Below are positions 6,976 to 14,847 of a stretch of 55,365 bases of DNA, piece after piece. Position 1 is the stretch's first letter; each line of letters begins with the position of its first letter. Under the pieces are notes generated by a model. The model had not been told where the DNA came from, did not search any database, and saw only the letters and a list, made by a program, of their open reading frames with translations. The position numbers were made by a program, and so were the translations under genes. This DNA is from Acidobacteriota bacterium (GTDB lineage: Bacteria; Acidobacteriota; Terriglobia; Acidiferrales; UBA7541): the NCBI GenBank assembly GCA_016201285.1, contig JACQDE010000056.1:1-55365 (forward strand). The letters run 5' to 3'.

Positions 6976-8373
6976 TTATTCCGGGGAGCCCCCGCAGCGG
7001 GCGGACGCGGGCGCGGAATCCGAAGCCGGCGCAGCGCCGGTGGATTCCGGACTTTTCAGGCGCTGGATCTTGACGCGGGCGACGCGACGGCGGTCCATCT
7101 CGACAACGCTGAAGCGGTGGTTGTGGAACTCGAAGCTTTCGCCGCCGCGGGGGATGAAGCCAAGTTGGGCGAGGACGAAGCCACCGATGGTCGCATAGGC
7201 CGGATCTTCGGGAAGGGTGATGTTGTACTGGGTTTCGAGGTCGCGGACGTTGAGCGCAGCATCGAAGACCATGGCGCCGTCGGCCAGCGTGAGAGGCCGC
7301 TCGATGACGTCGAATTCGTCGTGAATTTCGCCGACGAGCTGCTCGAGAATGTCCTCCAGCGTGACCAGCCCAAGGATGCTGCCGAACTCGTCCACAACCA
7401 TGGCCAGGGGAACACAGCGGGAGCGCATCTCGATCAGCAATTCGCTGGCGGGCTTCGTCTCCGGCACGATCAGGACGTCGCGGAGGATGCGGCTGAGATG
7501 GAACTCGGGAGCGGCGACGCCTTCCTCGGCGCGGCGCTCGCGGTCGAGCAGGATCCAGAGCATATCCTTGATGTGGACGAAGCCGCGGATGTGATCCGGC
7601 GTGCCCTGATAGACAGGGAGGCGGGAGCGCTGCGTGGTGGCGAACACGCGGAGGACCTCGTCGAGGCCGGCTTCGACGGGGAGGAGGTGGACGTCCGGGC
7701 GCGCCACCATGATCTCGCGAACCTGGACCTGGCCGAGTTCGATGGCGGATTGGATGAATTTTTCCTCGCCGGCATCGAGCAAACCACGCTCGCGGACCTG
7801 CTGAATGAGGATTTGCAGCTCCTCGGGGGAGTGGACCAGCGTGTGACTCTGCGGATTCGCCACACCGAGCACTCGCAGAAAGCGTCGCGAGGCGCCGCCG
7901 AGCAGGTCGATGACCCATCGGAACAAGTGCAGAAACCACTTGAGAGGACGCGCGGTGAGCAGGGCCATCTGCTCGGTGCGCTGAAGGCTGAGGCTCTTGG
8001 GGACGAGCTCGCCGAGTACGACGTGCAGAAACGAGATGAGACCAAACGCGAGGCCGAGCGCAACAACGTGGGCGATCAAGGCGGAGTGGGCTCCGGTTAG
8101 CCAGCCGAACAGAGGCTGAAGTATTTCCGCGAGGGCGTTTTCACCGACGAAGCCCAGGCCGAGGCTGGCGATGGTAACGCCGACCTGAGCGCCGGAGAGG
8201 ACGCGGTCCAAGTCGTCGAGCAATTCCTTTACAACGCGCGCACGAGCGTCGCCCTGCTCGATGAGCTGCTGGACACGCGAGGCGCGCATGGCCACCAAGG
8301 CAAACTCGGCGGCAACAAAAAACGCGTTGAGGCCGACCAGAAGAACAACCCCGAGGATGCGCAGAACGATCAT
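6976..8373 (-). CDS. CNNM/CBS/CorC-HlyC membrane protein (hemolysin family)
   Basis: 465-aa protein with the CNNM transmembrane domain (DUF21, about residues 1-190, four hydrophobic helices, N-terminus LLVGLNAFFVAAEFALVA), a pair of CBS domains (about 210-340, ADP/Mg-sensing in relatives) and a C-terminal CorC_HlyC domain (ends near YATIGGFVLAQLGFIPRGGESFE). Relatives are linked to Mg2+ or Co2+ efflux; hemolysin is a historical name. I place the start at the ATG at 8373, where the first membrane helix begins. It is divergent from the penicillin acylase gene with a 156-nt shared upstream region. The last residues are Ala/Ser/Pro-rich and low in complexity. Confidence 0.88.
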   Translation of the reverse strand: MIVLRILGVVLLVGLNAFFVAAEFALVAMRASRVQQLIEQGDARARVVKELLDDLDRVLSGAQVGVTIASLGLGFVGENALAEILQPLFGWLTGAHSALIAHVVALGLAFGLISFLHVVLGELVPKSLSLQRTEQMALLTARPLKWFLHLFRWVIDLLGGASRRFLRVLGVANPQSHTLVHSPEELQILIQQVRERGLLDAGEEKFIQSAIELGQVQVREIMVARPDVHLLPVEAGLDEVLRVFATTQRSRLPVYQGTPDHIRGFVHIKDMLWILLDRERRAEEGVAAPEFHLSRILRDVLIVPETKPASELLIEMRSRCVPLAMVVDEFGSILGLVTLEDILEQLVGEIHDEFDVIERPLTLADGAMVFDAALNVRDLETQYNITLPEDPAYATIGGFVLAQLGFIPRGGESFEFHNHRFSVVEMDRRRVARVKIQRLKSPESTGAAPASDSAPASARCGGSPE

Positions 8374-8475
8374 GATTGGGCGACTTCCAGCCCCGTCAAC
8401 CGAACCAGGGTCTCTCTGAGCACGGATTCTAGCAGGAGCATCGAGGAAACCATAGCCGCTGCGCCCTGCGCGCGG

Positions 8476-8505
8476 TTGCGCGGAAATCGAGGCGTGGGCT
8501 ATACT
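8476..8505 (+). promoter_or_regulatory. Promoter of the penicillin acylase gene
   Basis: TTGCGC (8476-8481), an 18-nt spacer and TATACT (8500-8505). It places the transcript start near 8511 and therefore supports the GTG at 8530 as start rather than longer in-frame readings. Confidence 0.45.
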
Positions 8506-8529
8506 CCGTCCGTTGCGCACAAAGGCGAC

Positions 8530-10968
8530 GTGAACAAAATTCTTCGCGCACTCCGATACGTCATCTCCTTCCTTATTGTCGCCGCCAGCCTGGGGCTGTT
8601 GGCCGGGTGGTGGATTGCCCACCGCGCGCTGCCGCAACTGGATGGTGAAATCAGCCTGTCCATCCTTCATGCCGATGTGACTGTGGACCGCGACCGCTGG
8701 GGCGTGCCCCGCATCAAGGCGGCGTCGCTCGAGGATCTGGTGACGGCGCAGGGCTACGTGCTGGCGCAGGACCGTCTGTGGCAGATGGATGTTCTGCGGC
8801 GCTCATCGGCCGGCGAACTGGCAGAAATCCTCGGCGAGGCGGCCATCGAAACGGACCGCGAAAACCGGATCTTGGGCTTGCGCGCGGCCGCGGAGAAGTG
8901 CGCCGCGGAGATGGACGCGGACACGCGCGGCATCCTCGGAGCCTACGCGCGCGGCGTGAACCAGTACATCGCGGAGCGGCAGGACAACTTGCCGGTCGAA
9001 TTCCGCGTGCTGGGGTACAAACCCCGGCCGTGGACGCCGGCGGATTCGCTGCTGGTCGGCGCATACATGTACAAGTACCTGACCAGCTCATGGGAGGCAG
9101 AGCTGAACCGCGGCAAGATCACGGAGAGGCTTGGAGCGGAGCTGGCGCGCGAAATCTACGCGGAAGATTCATCATATGACCACTACATCGTGGGCGCGGA
9201 GGCGCCGGCGCAGCCAACTCCGCCGCGCAAGAAGACCGCTGCCCGCCCGGCCAGCGGCGTGGAGCGGGACTTGCATGTTGCCGGAATGTGGCGCGAGGCC
9301 CTGGACGTGTTGGAAGGATTCGAAAAGGACACCGAGTTTGCGATGGGGAGCAACAATTGGGTGGTGAGCGGCGAGCATACGTACTCCGGCAAGCCGCTGC
9401 TGGCAAACGATACGCACCTGGGCTTGGCGGTGCCCTCCACCTGGTACATCGTGCATCTGACGGCGCCCGGCTGGAATGTGAAGGGATTTGCCCTGCCGGG
9501 CGTGCCGCTGGTGATCATCGGCCACAACGACCGCATCGCCTGGGGCTTCACCAATAACGGCGCGGACGTGCAGGATCTCTACATCGAAACCTTCAATCCG
9601 GAAAACCCGCGCGAGTACAGGGTGAATGGCAAGTGGATGCCCGCCAAAATCCGCAAGGAAGTGCTCCATATAAAGGGCAGGGCCGATTTGACGCTGGACG
9701 TGGCGGTGACGCGGCACGGACCCGTCGTCCTCCGCGAGGGGAACCGAGGTTACGCCCTGCGCTGGACGGCGACCGAGGCCGGCGGGCTTTCGTTCGCATA
9801 TCCATGGGTGGGAAAAGCACGCAACTGGGAGGAATTTCGAGAAGCGATGCGGCGCGTTGCCGGCCCGGCCCAAAATGCAGTGTACGGCGACGTGGACGGA
9901 AACATCGGCTACTTGGTCGCGGCCAACATCCCCATCCGCAAAAACGGAAAAGGCGAAGTCCCCGTGCCGGGCGATACCGATGATTGCGAATGGACCGGCA
10001 ACATCCCGTATGAGGAATTGCCGGTAGTGTTCAATCCGCCGGGAGGTATCATCGCCACCGCCAACGCGAAAGTGGCCGGGCCGGGCTACAAGAGGTACCT
10101 GACCGACGGTTGGATGGCGCCGTACCGGACGGAACGCCTCTACCAGCTCCTGGCAGAGCGCAAGAATCTGCGACCAGAAGATTTCATCGCCATGCAGACG
10201 GACCTGGTCTCGATCCCGCACCGGCTGCTGGCTGATCACTTGCGAAATGCAGTGGAGAAACACAGGCCACAGGACGCCCGCACGGGGGAGTTAATCGCGC
10301 GTTTGAAGGGATGGAACGGCCGGGCCACGAGGGACTCGGTGCCGATGGCCTTCCTGGAATTTACCCGGCGAGCGGTGCGGCGGAAGATTTTGCAGGACAA
10401 ACTGGGCAAAGATGCCGAGCTTTACCGTTGGTGGCGCAGCGAGGTGTTTTTCCAAAACGTGCTGCGCCAGCGGCCCGCGCACTGGCTGCCGAAGGAGTAC
10501 GCGGGGGCGGGCAGCGCCGCTGATGGGTACGACACGCTGCTGATCCGCATGGCGGACGAAGCAGTGAAGGAAATGGCGCGGATGAGCCACAAGGAAAATG
10601 TCAGCGAGTGGAATTGGGGGAGGTTCATGCCATTGCGGATGAACCATCCGCTGGGGCCGTCCGGGCTGGCGAAACGCCATCTGAGTATCGGACCGATTCA
10701 ACAGGCCGGCAGCACGTTCACGGTGAAGCAGACCGGCGTCTCCTTGGGGCCGGCCATGCGCTTCGTAGCCGACCTAGCCAACCTGGACAACTCCCTGATG
10801 AACATCACCATGGGCCAGTCCGGTCAATACCTGAGCCGGCATTACCGTGACCAGTTCCCCGAGTGGTACGAAGGCCGCGGCATCCATTCCGTATTCAGCG
10901 ATACCAGCACGGAGAGGGCCACGATTCATCACCTTCGATTGCGTCCGGGCGGCGCGCCAGCCAAATAG
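8530..10968 (+). CDS. Penicillin acylase family Ntn hydrolase
   Basis: 812-aa precursor of an N-terminal nucleophile amidohydrolase. An N-terminal membrane helix (about residues 6-27) anchors or exports it. The alpha-chain part has DRWGVPRIKA and AQGYVLAQDRLWQMD; autoproteolysis would occur before Ser274 in MGSNNWVVSG, making this serine the N-terminal nucleophile of the beta chain. Conserved beta-chain features follow: LANDTHLGL, PGVPLVIIGHNDRIAWGFTN, and near the end GPAMRFVADL and GQSGQYLSRHYRDQ. Substrates in this family include acyl-homoserine lactones and N-acylated amino acids or peptides as well as beta-lactams, so penicillin is not implied. The GTG start fits the promoter just upstream. 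mutM follows after 17 nt. Confidence 0.9.
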   Translation: MNKILRALRYVISFLIVAASLGLLAGWWIAHRALPQLDGEISLSILHADVTVDRDRWGVPRIKAASLEDLVTAQGYVLAQDRLWQMDVLRRSSAGELAEILGEAAIETDRENRILGLRAAAEKCAAEMDADTRGILGAYARGVNQYIAERQDNLPVEFRVLGYKPRPWTPADSLLVGAYMYKYLTSSWEAELNRGKITERLGAELAREIYAEDSSYDHYIVGAEAPAQPTPPRKKTAARPASGVERDLHVAGMWREALDVLEGFEKDTEFAMGSNNWVVSGEHTYSGKPLLANDTHLGLAVPSTWYIVHLTAPGWNVKGFALPGVPLVIIGHNDRIAWGFTNNGADVQDLYIETFNPENPREYRVNGKWMPAKIRKEVLHIKGRADLTLDVAVTRHGPVVLREGNRGYALRWTATEAGGLSFAYPWVGKARNWEEFREAMRRVAGPAQNAVYGDVDGNIGYLVAANIPIRKNGKGEVPVPGDTDDCEWTGNIPYEELPVVFNPPGGIIATANAKVAGPGYKRYLTDGWMAPYRTERLYQLLAERKNLRPEDFIAMQTDLVSIPHRLLADHLRNAVEKHRPQDARTGELIARLKGWNGRATRDSVPMAFLEFTRRAVRRKILQDKLGKDAELYRWWRSEVFFQNVLRQRPAHWLPKEYAGAGSAADGYDTLLIRMADEAVKEMARMSHKENVSEWNWGRFMPLRMNHPLGPSGLAKRHLSIGPIQQAGSTFTVKQTGVSLGPAMRFVADLANLDNSLMNITMGQSGQYLSRHYRDQFPEWYEGRGIHSVFSDTSTERATIHHLRLRPGGAPAK

Positions 10969-10985
10969 CCCCACCCACCAGAATC

Positions 10986-11795
10986 GTGCCGGAGCTTCCC
11001 GAAGTCGAATCAGTTGCGCGCACCGTGCGCTCGCTGGTGCGGGGCAAAACCATCCTGCGCTGCGACGTGATCCACGCCATTGCCACAAAACCGCAGGGCC
11101 CTGCCCTGCTCCGACGGAAAGCCGAAGGGCAGCGCGTGGAGCAGGTCGAGCGGCGCGGCAAATACCTGATCTTCCGTCTGTGCGCGGGCTGCCTGGTGCT
11201 GCACTTCAAGCTCGACGGTCAACTGGTGTGGTTTCCCAACCGGAACGTCGCGGGACATGTTGACATCGCGCTGCACTTCGAGGACGGCGCGTTGGGCTTT
11301 GTGGACCGCCGGCACTTCGGCCGCGTGCTGTTTCACCGACGCGCTGAGGACGTGCCGGGCATCGCCGGCATGGGCGTCGAGCCGCTCTCGCGTGAGTTCA
11401 CGCCGACGGTCCTGGCAGCGAGGTTGCGGAAAAGCCGCCGGCCGCTGAAACTGTTTCTGCTGGACCAGACGCGGATCGCAGGCCTGGGGAATATCTATTC
11501 GAGCGAGGCGCTGTGGCGGGCGGGCCTGAGCCCGCGGCGGCGGGCGCACCGCGTCACACACGCGGAGTCGCAGCGACTGCACAAAGAGATTGTTGGCGTT
11601 CTCCGCCGTGCGCTAGAATGCTGCCTTCACCCGGCGCCGGACTTTCGCAATCCCGAGTGGTGGTTCCAGGGGCTGGAGAAAATCCTGCGCGTGTACGGCC
11701 GCGAAGGAAAGAGCTGCCGGCGGTGCGGCGGGCGCGTCCGGCGGATAGACCAGGGCGGACGGTCGACCTTCTGGTGTCCGGGCTGCCAGCATTAG
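10986..11795 (+). CDS. mutM: Formamidopyrimidine-DNA glycosylase
   Basis: Bifunctional base-excision repair enzyme (8-oxoguanine/FapyG glycosylase and AP lyase). The GTG at 10986 is the right start because removal of Met exposes the catalytic Pro in PELPEVE; a longer reading would bury it. 269 aa. Also visible: the HFKLDGQL lysine region, the helix-two-turn-helix TRIAGLGNIYSSEALWRAGLSP, and a C-terminal zinc finger CRRCGG...CPGCQ whose STFWCPGCQ carries a Trp where many relatives have a Tyr. The canonical catalytic Arg of the finger tip (GRSTF) is kept. It lies 17 nt after the acylase gene and 22 nt before xseB. Confidence 0.94.
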   Translation: MPELPEVESVARTVRSLVRGKTILRCDVIHAIATKPQGPALLRRKAEGQRVEQVERRGKYLIFRLCAGCLVLHFKLDGQLVWFPNRNVAGHVDIALHFEDGALGFVDRRHFGRVLFHRRAEDVPGIAGMGVEPLSREFTPTVLAARLRKSRRPLKLFLLDQTRIAGLGNIYSSEALWRAGLSPRRRAHRVTHAESQRLHKEIVGVLRRALECCLHPAPDFRNPEWWFQGLEKILRVYGREGKSCRRCGGRVRRIDQGGRSTFWCPGCQH

Positions 11796-11817
11796 CGAAA
11801 CACGAGGGTGCTCCACA

Positions 11818-12090
11818 GTGAGCCAGACGGCAAACAAGAAACCGGAAGCGCCGAAGAAAGCGGATTTCGAGAGGTCGCTCGCGCGGCTGGAGGAGGTCGT
11901 CCAGAAGCTGGAGGGCGCGAACCTCTCCCTAGACGACGCAATGAAGCTGTTTGAAGAAGGCGTGCAGCTTTCCCGGGAGTGCCAGAAGCAGCTCGCCGAG
12001 GCCGAGGCGCGCGTGGAAATCCTTCTGAAAAAGGCCGACGGAAAGCTGGCCGCAGAAGCCTTCGAATTAGAAGACGAGGACAAGTCCTGA
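11818..12090 (+). CDS. xseB: Exodeoxyribonuclease VII small subunit
   Basis: 90-aa helical protein that partners XseA in single-strand DNA exonuclease VII. The core FERSLARLEEVVQKLEGANLSLDDAMKLFEEG is split here as two family blocks: the first (about residues 17-32) and LSLDDAMKLFEEGVQL (36-51). The start is a GTG. xseA, the catalytic subunit, is not next to it as it often is. It leads the run xseB, prenyl synthase, tlyA, nadK. Confidence 0.92.
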   Translation: MSQTANKKPEAPKKADFERSLARLEEVVQKLEGANLSLDDAMKLFEEGVQLSRECQKQLAEAEARVEILLKKADGKLAAEAFELEDEDKS

Positions 12091-12139
12091 TCTCCCCGGA
12101 CACGCACACGCGCGCGCTCGTCCCAAGAAGCGCAGACGA

Positions 12140-13021
12140 ATGAAACTCCCCGCATTTTTTGAAGAGGACCGGCACGGCGTCGAACAGGCGCTCGAGCGGT
12201 TGCTGCCCGCCGAAACAATCCCGCCACCTTCGATTCACTGTGCCATGCGGTACAGCGTCTTTGCCGGCGGCAAGCGCGTGCGGCCGATCCTGTGCATGGA
12301 GGCGGCGCGGATTTTTGATCCGCGTGTGGAGGCGGCAATCGTCGCCGGTTGCGCGCTGGAGTTCATTCACACCTACTCACTGATCCACGACGACCTGCCC
12401 GCGCTCGATAACGACGACCTGCGCCGCGGCAAACCGACCTGTCACAAACAGTTTGGCGAGGCGGCGGCGATTCTTGCGGGCGACGCGCTGCTGACGCTGG
12501 CGTTTCAGACGCTGGCCGAAGCGCCGCTCGCTCCGGAACGCCGTGTCGCCGTGATTCAGGAGATTTCCCGTGCGGCGGGTACGGTACGCGGAATGGTCGG
12601 CGGGCAGGTGGCCGACCTCGAAGCTGAAGGAAAGACGATCGAGCCGGAAATGCTCGAGTACATCCACCGCTCGAAGACGGCGGCGCTGATTTGCGCGTCG
12701 GTGGTGGCCGGGGCGATCTGCGGCGGGGCCGGCGAATTGAACGTTGAGCGGCTAAGGCGGTTCGGGGAAAGCATCGGCTGGGCGTTTCAAGTGGTGGACG
12801 ACATTCTGGACGTCGAGGAATCGTCGGCGGCGCTGGGGAAAACGGCGGGGAAAGATCAGGCGCAGAAAAAGGCCACGTATCCAGCGCTCTACGGGTTGGA
12901 GAAGTCGCACGAGTTTGCCGAGAAACTAATCAGCGACGCCATCGCGGAGCTGTCGCCGTATGGCGAACGGGCGGCGAGGCTGAGGGAGTTGGCGGAATTC
13001 CTGGTCGCACGCCGAGCATAG
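12140..13021 (+). CDS. ispA: Polyprenyl (farnesyl/geranylgeranyl) diphosphate synthase
   Basis: Condenses isopentenyl diphosphate with allylic diphosphates. 293 aa. First Asp-rich motif in IHDDLPALDNDD, with the two extra residues between aspartates typical of bacterial type II FPP synthases; GGKRVRP and CALEFIHTYS precede it; second Asp-rich motif VVDDILDVE; GKTAGKDQAQKKATYP near the C-terminus. Product length cannot be fixed from sequence alone, but this is the likely source of the farnesyl diphosphate used by HpnC/D in the hopanoid operon. The usual next gene dxs is missing; a dispersed repeat fills part of the gap to tlyA. Confidence 0.92.
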   Translation: MKLPAFFEEDRHGVEQALERLLPAETIPPPSIHCAMRYSVFAGGKRVRPILCMEAARIFDPRVEAAIVAGCALEFIHTYSLIHDDLPALDNDDLRRGKPTCHKQFGEAAAILAGDALLTLAFQTLAEAPLAPERRVAVIQEISRAAGTVRGMVGGQVADLEAEGKTIEPEMLEYIHRSKTAALICASVVAGAICGGAGELNVERLRRFGESIGWAFQVVDDILDVEESSAALGKTAGKDQAQKKATYPALYGLEKSHEFAEKLISDAIAELSPYGERAARLRELAEFLVARRA

Positions 13022-13028
13022 GAAGAGT

Positions 13029-13057
13029 TGAGATTCTTCGCTTCGCTCAGAATGACA
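13029..13057. repeat. Dispersed repeat of the GAGATyCyTCG...GATGAC family
   Basis: Contains GAGATTCTTCGCTTCGC and AGAATGACAGCG. It starts just behind the prenyl synthase stop codon. Confidence 0.65.
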
Positions 13058-13113
13058 GCGTCCTATCTCCAAGCCGCATCCTTCACGCACTTTCTTGGTA
13101 TCCTTCAAACAGT

Positions 13114-13899
13114 GTGAAAACCCCACGCAAAAGGAAGACGCGGCTGGACGTGCTGCTGGTGGAGCGCGGGCTGGTGGAATCGCGCCAGAAGGCGCAGGCG
13201 CTGATTCTTGCCGGACAGGTGCTGGTGAACGGGCAGAAAACAGCGAAGGCCGGCGCGCTGGTGGCGGACGACGCGGCGGTGGAGATCTCCGGCGAGAAGC
13301 TGAAATACGCGAGCCGCGGCGGGCTGAAGCTGGAAGGCGCATTGGAAGATTTCGGCGTGAGCGTGAGCGGAAAGATTTGTCTCGATGCGGGCGCGTCCAC
13401 CGGCGGCTTTACCGATTGCCTGCTGCAGCGCGGCGCGGCGAAGGTTTTTGCGGTGGATGTGAGCACGGACCAGCTCGACTGGAAGCTGCGGCAGGATGCG
13501 CGTGTCGTGCCGGTGGAGTGCAACGCGCGTTTTCTGCAGCCGGAGGACATCGGCGAGGCGGTGGACGTCGTCACCGTGGACGTGTCGTTTATTTCGGTCA
13601 CCAAGGTGCTGCCGGCGCTCGTCGCGGTGGCCAGGCCCGGCGCGAATTTTCTGATCCTGGTGAAGCCGCAGTTCGAACTGGAGCGCAAGGACGTGCGCCG
13701 CGGCGGGATCGTGCGCGACCCGATGCTGCACCAGCGCGCCATCGAGCGCGTGCAGGTCGCGGCGGGGCTGACCGAGTTGACGGTGCTTGGCTCGAAGCCC
13801 AGCCGCCTGACCGGGGCGGAAGGCAACCAGGAGTACTTCCTGCACGCGCGCCGCGAGCCGGAGAGTTCCGTTGTTTCACCGGAACAGCCAGTAGAGTAG
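13114..13899 (+). CDS. tlyA: TlyA family rRNA 2'-O-methyltransferase
   Basis: 261 aa with an N-terminal S4 RNA-binding domain (TRLDVLLVERGLVESRQKAQ... region, about residues 9-70) and a C-terminal FtsJ/RrmJ-like SAM methyltransferase domain (CLDAGASTGGFTDCLLQ binds SAM; VTVDVSFIS and VKPQFE follow). In mycobacteria TlyA methylates 16S and 23S rRNA (C1409/C1920), which enables capreomycin action; hemolysin A is an older name. The start is the GTG at 13114. It is followed by nadK after 27 nt, a common pairing. Confidence 0.92.
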   Translation: MKTPRKRKTRLDVLLVERGLVESRQKAQALILAGQVLVNGQKTAKAGALVADDAAVEISGEKLKYASRGGLKLEGALEDFGVSVSGKICLDAGASTGGFTDCLLQRGAAKVFAVDVSTDQLDWKLRQDARVVPVECNARFLQPEDIGEAVDVVTVDVSFISVTKVLPALVAVARPGANFLILVKPQFELERKDVRRGGIVRDPMLHQRAIERVQVAAGLTELTVLGSKPSRLTGAEGNQEYFLHARREPESSVVSPEQPVE

Positions 13900-13926
13900 A
13901 ATCAGCCCGCCTGTCACCCAAACACG

Positions 13927-14811
13927 ATGATTCGCAAAGTCGGCATCATCTCGAAACCCCGGAAAGAAGACCTGGCCGCGGTTGTGCCGCGCCTGCTCGA
14001 ATGGCTGCGGGCGCACAATCTGGAAGCCTTCTACGACAAGGAAACGGCGGCGAGCATCGCGCCGGGCGGGCCCATTCGGCAAGCTCAGGGCAAGCCGGAA
14101 GTGCCGCGCGAGGAACTGCCGGCGAAGACGGACATGATCATCCTGCTCGGCGGCGACGGCACGCTGCTGGCGGCAGCGCGCATGATGGGCGATTCCTCGG
14201 TTCCGATCCTGCCGGTAAACCTCGGCGGCCTGGGCTTCCTGACCAGCGTGACGCTGGACGAACTCTACGCCATTCTGGAAGAAGTGCTCGCGGGCCGGCA
14301 CCGGGTGAGCGAGCGCGTGCTGCTCGAGGCGGAAGTGGTGCGCGGCGGGCAGGTGATCGAGCGGCAGCGCGCGCTGAACGACGCGGTGCTCAACAAAGCG
14401 GCGCTGGCGCGGATCATTGACCTCGAGCTGCTCATCGAAGGCGGCTACGTCTGCAGCTACAAGGCGGACGGGCTGATTGTCTCCACGCCCACGGGCTCGA
14501 CCGCGTATTCGCTCGCCGCGGGCGGGCCGATTGTCTATCCGGTGCTCGACGCCTTCGTCATCACGCCCATCTGCCCTCATTCGCTGACCAACCGCCCGCT
14601 GGTCATCCCGGACAGCATGCGCATCGAGATTGATTTCCACTGCGGGGACGAGTCAGTCTTCCTGACGATTGACGGGCAGGTGGGTATCGAGCTGAAAGAG
14701 GGCGACCGCATCGCCATCCGGAAAGCACCGAGCAAACTGCGGCTGATCCGCCCCGTGAAGAAGACCTATTTCCAGATCCTGCGCAACAAACTCAAATGGG
14801 GCGGCCGCTGA
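13927..14811 (+). CDS. nadK: NAD kinase
   Basis: Phosphorylates NAD to NADP. 294 aa. The diphosphate-binding signature LLGGDGTLL, then NLGGLGFLT, the LNDAVLNK region (which has Asp where most have Glu in the NE/D motif), and the signature STPTGSTAYSLAAGGPIV are all present. In the linker before the GGDGT strand, the residues IRQAQGKPE come from a dispersed repeat (14073-14095) read in frame; this lies in a loop that varies between species, so activity should not suffer. An amidohydrolase gene follows after 36 nt. Confidence 0.94.
   Translation: MIRKVGIISKPRKEDLAAVVPRLLEWLRAHNLEAFYDKETAASIAPGGPIRQAQGKPEVPREELPAKTDMIILLGGDGTLLAAARMMGDSSVPILPVNLGGLGFLTSVTLDELYAILEEVLAGRHRVSERVLLEAEVVRGGQVIERQRALNDAVLNKAALARIIDLELLIEGGYVCSYKADGLIVSTPTGSTAYSLAAGGPIVYPVLDAFVITPICPHSLTNRPLVIPDSMRIEIDFHCGDESVFLTIDGQVGIELKEGDRIAIRKAPSKLRLIRPVKKTYFQILRNKLKWGGR
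14073..14095. repeat. Dispersed repeat inside nadK
   Basis: CATTCGGCAAGCTCAGGGC, read in frame as IRQAQG. The core GGCAAGCTCAGGGC resembles repeats found dispersed in other environmental genomes (recollection, not searched). Confidence 0.5.
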
Positions 14812-14847
14812 GCCGCGAACGCTGATACCTTTTCCGGGGGCCCTGCC

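Noticed and set aside
9172-10263. Open frame antisense to the penicillin acylase gene
   Set aside because: Same reasoning: composition artefact opposite a real conserved enzyme.
8530-10968. Beta-lactam resistance role for the acylase
   Set aside because: The family is broad; nothing in the context points to beta-lactams.
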